DNA of 19,143 nt, from NCBI GenBank assembly GCA_903970455.1, contig CAJCIW010000233.1, positions 1 to 19,143 on the forward strand. The letters are read 5' to 3'. Below, piece after piece: positions 14,558 to 19,143 of the stretch; positions within the stretch are counted from its first letter, which is position 1, and each line of letters starts with the position of its first letter. Origin of the DNA: Verrucomicrobiota bacterium. Lineage in GTDB: Bacteria; Chlamydiota; Chlamydiia; Chlamydiales; Rhabdochlamydiaceae. The notes beneath the pieces are model-generated. The model searched no databases and was not told the DNA's origin. It worked only from the letters and a program-made list of their open reading frames with translations. A program made the position numbers and the translations under genes.

Positions 14558-15421
14558 ATGAAAAAAGTTTATAAAACCGTTCTCTTGGTTTTGCTCTTTC
14601 TCGGAGCTGCAGCCTATACGGTTTACTATGTGAGCACGCACAATGTTCCGGTCTTGGATCCAAAAGGGATGATCGGGGAAAAAGAGCGGGATTTGATCAT
14701 CACCGCTTCGATGTTGATGCTGATCGTCGTCATTCCTGTGTTTATTCTGACTTGGGTGTTTGCCTGGGTCTATCGGGAAGGGAGCGAGAGGGGAAAGCAT
14801 CATCCCGACTGGGAGCACAATTACATTGCCGAATACTGTTGGTGGGGAATCCCCATCGTGATCATTGCCGTGCTTGCCGTCCTCACCTGGAAGTCGAGCC
14901 ATGAACTCAATCCCTTTAGACCGATTCCTTCCAATAAAAAGGCTTTAGTCATACAAGCTGTCGCCTTGCAATGGAAATGGCTATTCATCTATCCGGAGCA
15001 GGGGATCGCAACGGTGAACTTTGTGCAGTTTCCCGAAAAGACACCATTAAATTTTGAGATCACATCGGACGCGCCGATGAATTCGTTCTGGATACCGCAG
15101 CTGGGGGGGCAGATTAATGCGATGCCTGCCATGCGCTCAAAACTCCATCTGATTGCCAACGAGACAGGTTCTTACAGAGGCTGCTCCGCCAATATCAGTG
15201 GCACAGGTTTTGCGGGGATGACATTCACAGCTAAATCCACCTCTGAAGAGGATTTTGAAGAGTGGGTTCAGAGTGTCAAACAATCCCCGAAAAATCTTGG
15301 CACAATTGAATACCAGTGTTTGTTGCAGCCCAGCGAATATGATCCTGTGAGTTATTATGTGTTGGCTGAGCCGTGCCTGTTTGACCAGATCATTATGAAA
15401 TACATGATGCCGCCGCCTTAA
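14558..15421 (+). CDS. cyoA: cytochrome bo3 quinol oxidase subunit II
   Basis: The product is 287 residues from ATG 14558; a TTG frame extension to 14510 is unlikely. Subunit II packs on the catalytic subunit. An N-terminal signal/anchor helix (about residues 4-26) is followed by two further membrane helices (46-72 and 93-111) and a periplasmic cupredoxin domain. Diagnostic blocks are LDPKGMIGEKERDLI, FIYPEQGIATVN, MNSFWIPQLGGQI and LHLIANETGSYRG. The CuA ligand set C-x3-C-x3-H is absent (GSYRGCSANISGTGFAGM), which marks a quinol and not a cytochrome c oxidase. No lipobox Cys follows the signal helix, unlike E. coli CyoA. It is the first gene of cyoABCDE, 12 bases before cyoB. Confidence 0.93.
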   Translation: MKKVYKTVLLVLLFLGAAAYTVYYVSTHNVPVLDPKGMIGEKERDLIITASMLMLIVVIPVFILTWVFAWVYREGSERGKHHPDWEHNYIAEYCWWGIPIVIIAVLAVLTWKSSHELNPFRPIPSNKKALVIQAVALQWKWLFIYPEQGIATVNFVQFPEKTPLNFEITSDAPMNSFWIPQLGGQINAMPAMRSKLHLIANETGSYRGCSANISGTGFAGMTFTAKSTSEEDFEEWVQSVKQSPKNLGTIEYQCLLQPSEYDPVSYYVLAEPCLFDQIIMKYMMPPP

Positions 15422-15433
15422 GGAAATGAACAT

Positions 15434-17395
15434 ATGTTTGGAAGACTCACTTTAGAAGCATTTAAGCACGATTGGATCGAGCTGGCAGCCGGAGTATCGA
15501 TGTTCTTCGGCGCGCTTTTGGTTGTGATTTTGCTGACTTATTTCAAGCGGTGGAAATGGCTCTGGGAAGAATGGATCACCTCCGTCGACCACAAAAAAAT
15601 CGGCGTCATGTACATCGTCGTTTCTATGGTGATGCTGGCAAAAGGGCTGATCGATGCGATCATGATCCGGACGCAACAGGCTATTGCAGTTGGTGATTCG
15701 GTGGGATATCTGGCAGCCGACCATTTCCAACAGCTTGTGACCGCTCATGGCGTGACGATGATCTTCTTTGTCGGGATGGGACTGATGTTCGGGATCATCA
15801 ATCTCGTATTGCCTTTACAAATTGGCGCCCGTGATGTCGCCTTTCCTTTTTTGAACAATTTGAGTTTTTGGTTATTTACTGCTGGAGCGCTCTTCATCCT
15901 GGTCTCGCTCGTCGTAGGGGTTTATGCAGGAACAGGATGGTCGGCTTACCCCCCCCTTTCCGGGAGCAAATACAATCCCGGCGTCGGAGTCGACTATTGG
16001 CTATGGAGTGTTCAGATCTCGGGTGCAGGGAGTTTATTGTCGGGAATTAATTTTTTGGTGACCATTTTAAAAATGCGCTGTCCGGGAATGACGCTGATGC
16101 GTATGCCCATTTTTGTTTGGGCTTCTTTGGCGACAATGAGTCTCGTTGTTTTTGCATTCCCCATTTTAACGGCAACAGCGGCAATGCTGACCACAGACCG
16201 CCTTTTAGACACGCGGATCTTTACAGCCGAGTACGGCGGCAATCCGATGATGTACATCAACCTGTTTTGGGCCTGGGGGCACCCGGAGGTCTATATTCTC
16301 GTTTTGCCTGCGTTTGGGGTATTTTCGGAAGTCGTATCTGTTTTTTCTCAAAAAAAATTGTTCGGCTACACCTCGATGGTATGGGCTCTCGTGGCGATCA
16401 CATTTCTAGCCTTTGTCGTGTGGCTGCATCATTTCTTCACGATGGGAGCCGGGGCCAATGTGAATGCCTTCTTCGGGATCATGACGATGATCATCGCTAT
16501 TCCAACGGGGGTTAAAATTTTCAACTGGCTGTTCACGATGTTCCGAGGCCGCATCCTCTTCCGAGCCCCGATGAATTGGTTTTTGGGATTCATCGTGATT
16601 TTTACTCTAGGAGGACTAGCTGGAGTTCTGATGTCGATTCCTGCAGCAGACTTTCAAATGCACAACAGCTTATTTTTGATTGCCCATTTTCATTTTGTGA
16701 TCATAGGGGGAGTCGTCTTTGGATTTTTTGCCGCATATACTTATTGGTTCCCCAAATTTACGGGTTTTAAATTAAATGAAAAATTGGGGAAATACGCCTT
16801 TTGGCTCTGGCTTTTGGGATTCATCATCGCTTTTTCTCCTTTGTACCTTCTTGGGTTCATGGGAGCGACAAGACGGTTGAACTATTACAACGTTCCCGAA
16901 TGGCAGCCTTTATTCATCATCGCGTCAGTGGGCGCCCTAATGGTCATTTCCGGGTTCGGCATGCAAATTCTGCAACTGATCGTCAGTATCATCCAACGGC
17001 ATGAAAATCGAGATACCACCGGTGATCCGTGGAATGGAAGAAATTTGGAATGGTCGACCAGATCCCCACCTCCTTTTTATAATTTTGCGATCACTCCAGA
17101 AGTCCACTCCCGCGATCCCTTCTGGGTCATGAAACACACCAAACAGACTGAGCCCAGGAAATACGAAGAAATCCATATGCCGAATAACTCCTCCATGGGT
17201 TTTTACATCGGCGTTTTAAGTTTTTTGTTTGGTTTTGGGCTGATTTGGTACATGTTCTGGCTCGCTCTGATCAGCGTGATCGGCATCATCGTGTGCGTGA
17301 TCCTTCATCTCTATCAAAAACATCCTGGCTACCACATCACTGCAGAAGAACTTGAACAATACGAGAAAAAGTATGAGTCAACCCGTACTACATGA
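15434..17395 (+). CDS. cyoB: cytochrome bo3 quinol oxidase subunit I
   Basis: This 653-residue catalytic subunit binds low-spin heme b, heme o3 and CuB and pumps protons. The heme ligands H105 and H420, the o3 ligand H418, and the CuB ligands H283 (WGHPEVY), H332 and H333 are present, as is the Y287 cross-link tyrosine. The D-channel residues D134 (GARDVAFPFL) and E285 and the K-channel K361 are also intact. Numbering runs one below E. coli CyoB. The E. coli quinone-site set R71/D75/H98/Q101 corresponds here to K70/D74/H97/Q100, so the Arg is replaced by Lys. AAGGAA lies about nine bases before the ATG. It overlaps cyoC by 23 bases. Confidence 0.97.
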   Translation: MFGRLTLEAFKHDWIELAAGVSMFFGALLVVILLTYFKRWKWLWEEWITSVDHKKIGVMYIVVSMVMLAKGLIDAIMIRTQQAIAVGDSVGYLAADHFQQLVTAHGVTMIFFVGMGLMFGIINLVLPLQIGARDVAFPFLNNLSFWLFTAGALFILVSLVVGVYAGTGWSAYPPLSGSKYNPGVGVDYWLWSVQISGAGSLLSGINFLVTILKMRCPGMTLMRMPIFVWASLATMSLVVFAFPILTATAAMLTTDRLLDTRIFTAEYGGNPMMYINLFWAWGHPEVYILVLPAFGVFSEVVSVFSQKKLFGYTSMVWALVAITFLAFVVWLHHFFTMGAGANVNAFFGIMTMIIAIPTGVKIFNWLFTMFRGRILFRAPMNWFLGFIVIFTLGGLAGVLMSIPAADFQMHNSLFLIAHFHFVIIGGVVFGFFAAYTYWFPKFTGFKLNEKLGKYAFWLWLLGFIIAFSPLYLLGFMGATRRLNYYNVPEWQPLFIIASVGALMVISGFGMQILQLIVSIIQRHENRDTTGDPWNGRNLEWSTRSPPPFYNFAITPEVHSRDPFWVMKHTKQTEPRKYEEIHMPNNSSMGFYIGVLSFLFGFGLIWYMFWLALISVIGIIVCVILHLYQKHPGYHITAEELEQYEKKYESTRTT

Positions 17396-17975
17396 GCATT
17401 TTCCAGACCCGCATCGGGACGTTTATTCTCGCACAACGTTTGGCTTTTGGATCTATTTATTGACCGATTTCGTCCTGTTTGGAACACTGTTTGCCACCTA
17501 TGCCGTTCTCTCCAACAGCACTTTTGGGGGGCCCGGTGTCCGGGACATCTACGATCTTCCTTATACTTTGTTCCCGGTCATTATCTTGCTTGTGAGCAGT
17601 TTGACGATTGGTTGCGGGGCAGCAATGGCTCATCGGAAAGATAAAAAATGGACGATTGTGCTGTTCGGAATCACTTTTTTGCTAGGGATCATCTTCACAG
17701 GAATGGAACTTTCCGATCTGATCGGCCTCGTCAATAACGGATGCGGTTGGCAGAGAAGCGCATTTTTATCCGCTTATTTCACTCTAGTTGGCACGCACAC
17801 TCTTCACATGCTTTTCGCGCTTCTTTGGGTGATCGTTCTTATTTTTCCCGTCATACGCGACGGGATCGACAATGTCAGCTTGAGAAGGTTGATCTGTTTA
17901 AAAATGTTCTGGCAATTTTTGAACATCATCTGGGTCTTCATTTTTTCATTTGTCTACCTGTTAGGAGTAATATGA
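17373..17975 (+). CDS. cyoC: cytochrome bo3 quinol oxidase subunit III
   Basis: The product is 200 residues from ATG 17373, overlapping the end of cyoB; a TTG seven codons earlier is less likely. Five membrane helices are visible, starting with FGFWIYLLTDFVLFGTLFAT, the typical first helix of CyoC, and the family block HTLHMLFALLW. It stabilises the oxidase and supports the D-channel. It stops at TGA 17973-17975, and this TGA overlaps an ATG (17972) preceded by AGGAG (17963-17967). That is the layout expected for a coupled cyoD start, but cyoD now begins 164 bases further on, after a palindromic element. Confidence 0.95.
   Translation: MSQPVLHEHFPDPHRDVYSRTTFGFWIYLLTDFVLFGTLFATYAVLSNSTFGGPGVRDIYDLPYTLFPVIILLVSSLTIGCGAAMAHRKDKKWTIVLFGITFLLGIIFTGMELSDLIGLVNNGCGWQRSAFLSAYFTLVGTHTLHMLFALLWVIVLIFPVIRDGIDNVSLRRLICLKMFWQFLNIIWVFIFSFVYLLGVI
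17963..17967 (+). promoter_or_regulatory. AGGAG ribosome-binding site at the old cyoD start
   Basis: AGGAG lies four bases before the ATG that overlaps the cyoC stop. It no longer precedes cyoD. It now fronts the open frame that runs through palindromic element 2, and I infer it was the original cyoD ribosome-binding site. Confidence 0.55.
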
Positions 17976-18139
17976 ACCTGTCTCACTATTCTAAACAACT
18001 CCTTTTAGCGCCTTTTTCCGCATCTTTTCGCGCTGCTTCTTTGGCCTACTTTTTCAAGTATAGCCTGCGAAGCAGCCCAAAAATCTGCGAAAAAATGCAT
18101 CAAAAATCATTTATTTATAATAGTGAGACAGGTTCATGA
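17972..18139 (+). CDS. 55-codon open frame through palindromic element 2, possible coupling leader of cyoD
   Basis: From the ATG at 17972 the frame stays open through the whole element and ends at TGA 18137-18139, which overlaps the cyoD ATG (18136) as ATGA. The peptide begins MNLSHYSKQLLLAPFSASF and ends in SETGS. It resembles no family and is probably not functional as a protein. Its value may be to carry ribosomes from the AGGAG site to the cyoD start. Whether it is translated is inference. Confidence 0.35.
   Translation: MNLSHYSKQLLLAPFSASFRAASLAYFFKYSLRSSPKICEKMHQKSFIYNSETGS
17974..18135. mobile_element. MITE-like palindromic element 2 (cyoC / cyoD junction)
   Basis: Perfect 19-bp inverted termini ATGAACCTGTCTCACTATT (17972-17990 and, inverted, 18119-18137) bound an imperfect palindrome. 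The inner arms CGCATCTTTTCGCGCTGCTTC and, inverted, the region 18065-18095 pair over roughly 36 positions, and the tip is a GGC...AAGT hairpin near 18038-18060. If the duplicated target is AT, the element is 162 bp. Deleting it together with one AT restores cyoC-TGA/ATG-cyoD as ATGA four bases after AGGAG. That reconstruction is strong evidence for a true insertion. It encodes no transposase. The sequence is unrelated to element 1. Confidence 0.75.
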
Positions 18140-18456
18140 TCGATCCGCATCACGGTTGGAATGCCAGCTTAAAACCTCAAATCATCGGCTTTGTGGCCTC
18201 CTTCCTGCTACTCATCAGCGCTTATCGGATCGTCACCCATCACCACCTAACGGATGGGCTTTTAACTTTGACCATTGTGTCGGCAGCGATCGCTCAGGCG
18301 TTGATCCAGCTTGTCTTTTTTCTTCATTTAGGTTTGGAGTCGAAGCCGCATTGGAACATCATCACTTTTCTTTTCACTATGCTCGTTATTGTACTGATCA
18401 TCGGGGGTTCCCTCTGGATCATGAATAACATGAATGACAATCTTATGGTGCATTAA
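18136..18456 (+). CDS. cyoD: cytochrome bo3 quinol oxidase subunit IV
   Basis: This 106-residue protein has three membrane helices (IIGFVASFLLLISAYRIV, LTIVSAAIAQALIQLVFFLH and FTMLVIVLIIGGSLWIM). The second carries the A-Q-x-x-x-Q-L-x-F-F-L-H-L block typical of subunit IV, which assists CuB assembly. The ATG at 18136 lies at the right end of palindromic element 2. Only a weak ACAGG from the element precedes it, so translation may depend on coupling through the element's open frame. Its TAA shares its last base with the cyoE ATG (TAATG). Confidence 0.92.
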   Translation: MIDPHHGWNASLKPQIIGFVASFLLLISAYRIVTHHHLTDGLLTLTIVSAAIAQALIQLVFFLHLGLESKPHWNIITFLFTMLVIVLIIGGSLWIMNNMNDNLMVH

Positions 18457-19143
18457 TGCAAGCAATCCGCGCCTATTTTTCGATCACGAAGCCCGGAATT
18501 CTGTTCGGCAATGCGATCACGGCATTTGGGGGATTTGCCCTCGCTTCCAAAGGGGGATTCCAACCAGGATTGTTTTTAGCCATGCTCATAGGCCTTTCCT
18601 GCATCATTGCTTCCGCTTGCATTTTCAATAATTATATCGACAGAGAATCGGATGAAAAGATGGCAAGAACAAAGGAGCGAGGATTTGTCACAGGAGAGAT
18701 CGATGGAAAGAAGGGGATTGCGTTTGCGATTGCCCTTGGGCTGCTCGGAACTTTCTGTTTGGCCTATTTCACTAATCTCCTCACCGTTACCCTGGCGCTT
18801 TTCGGTTTCGGAGTCTACGTGGGAGTTTATACTTTTTTTAAGTATCGATCGATGCATGGGACTTTGGTCGGCAGTTTCGCCGGGGCGGTGCCCCCCGCTG
18901 TCGGCTATTGCGCAGTGAGCGGCCGGTTTGACCTCTGCGCTTTCCTCCTTTTTGCCATGATCGTGCTTTGGCAAATGCCCCATTTTTATGCGATTGCGAT
19001 CTATCGGTATCATGAATATGCCAAAGCAGGTGTACCCGTTCTGCCGGTCAAAAAAGGTATGGATACGACAAAAGTTCACATGGTGCTGTACACGATTGCC
19101 TTTATCATTGCTGCGCTCCTGCTGACCCTCTTAGGCTTCACAG
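18456..19143 (+). CDS. cyoE: protoheme IX farnesyltransferase (heme O synthase), 3' end outside window
   Basis: ATG at 18456 overlaps the cyoD stop as TAATG. The frame is open to the right edge (229 complete codons), so the end is missing. The UbiA-type prenyltransferase signature N59-x2-D62-x3-D66 (FNNYIDRESDEKMARTKERG) binds Mg and farnesyl diphosphate. Later blocks WQMPHFYAIAIYRYHEY and AGVPVLPVKKG are typical of CyoE/CtaB. The enzyme farnesylates heme b to heme o, the cofactor of the high-spin site in CyoB, so the operon supplies both enzyme and cofactor. Six hydrophobic segments are visible in this part. Confidence 0.95.
   Translation, partial: MQAIRAYFSITKPGILFGNAITAFGGFALASKGGFQPGLFLAMLIGLSCIIASACIFNNYIDRESDEKMARTKERGFVTGEIDGKKGIAFAIALGLLGTFCLAYFTNLLTVTLALFGFGVYVGVYTFFKYRSMHGTLVGSFAGAVPPAVGYCAVSGRFDLCAFLLFAMIVLWQMPHFYAIAIYRYHEYAKAGVPVLPVKKGMDTTKVHMVLYTIAFIIAALLLTLLGFT

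Overview
The window looks like a chromosomal segment of a chlamydia-related bacterium (Chlamydiota, probably one of the amoeba- or arthropod-associated 'environmental' families rather than Chlamydiaceae). The grounds are a chlamydial-type SecA, the lpdA-lipA pair, glgC followed by a metallophosphoesterase gene, a eukaryotic-like F-box protein, and several signal-peptide or helical proteins that I cannot place outside such lineages. The family-level placement is inference. No rRNA, tRNA, CRISPR or transposase gene was seen.

Layout. (1) 2-2065: the C-terminal two thirds of secA, entering from the left edge. (2) 2066-8023: an AT-richer accessory region. On the + strand it holds two tandem paralogous hypothetical genes (2174-3440) and a putative outer-membrane barrel protein whose signal-peptide segment lies in another frame (3632-4856). 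On the - strand it holds a tightly packed cluster: F-box protein, zinc-ribbon membrane protein, exported protein, a nucleotidyltransferase with a broken 3' end, and its small companion. (3) 8131-10448: lpdA-lipA, an ATGA-coupled pair for dihydrolipoamide dehydrogenase and lipoyl synthase. (4) 10586-12822: glgC (ADP-glucose synthesis for glycogen) and a metallophosphoesterase gene, separated by a 169-bp palindromic element. (5) 12899-14480: a - strand helical hypothetical protein and a divergent pseudopilin-like gene. (6) 14558-19143: cyoABCDE for a bo3-type quinol oxidase plus heme O synthase, with cyoE cut by the right edge.

The most interesting signal is a pair of non-coding palindromic (MITE-like) elements. 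Each lies exactly between the stop codon of one gene and the start codon of the next (glgC / phosphoesterase, and cyoC / cyoD). In the cyo operon the element appears to have split an ancestral ATGA stop/start overlap. It separates cyoD from the old AGGAG ribosome-binding site, yet it carries an open frame of 55 codons that starts at the old ATG and ends in a new ATGA overlapping the cyoD start, so translational coupling may have been preserved through the insertion. Other points of note are two probable frame disruptions (the barrel gene and the nucleotidyltransferase), a hairpin covering the start codon of the first tandem paralog, and a Lys in place of the quinone-site Arg in CyoB.

All calls come from reading the sequence and the conceptual translations; no database search or folding program was run.
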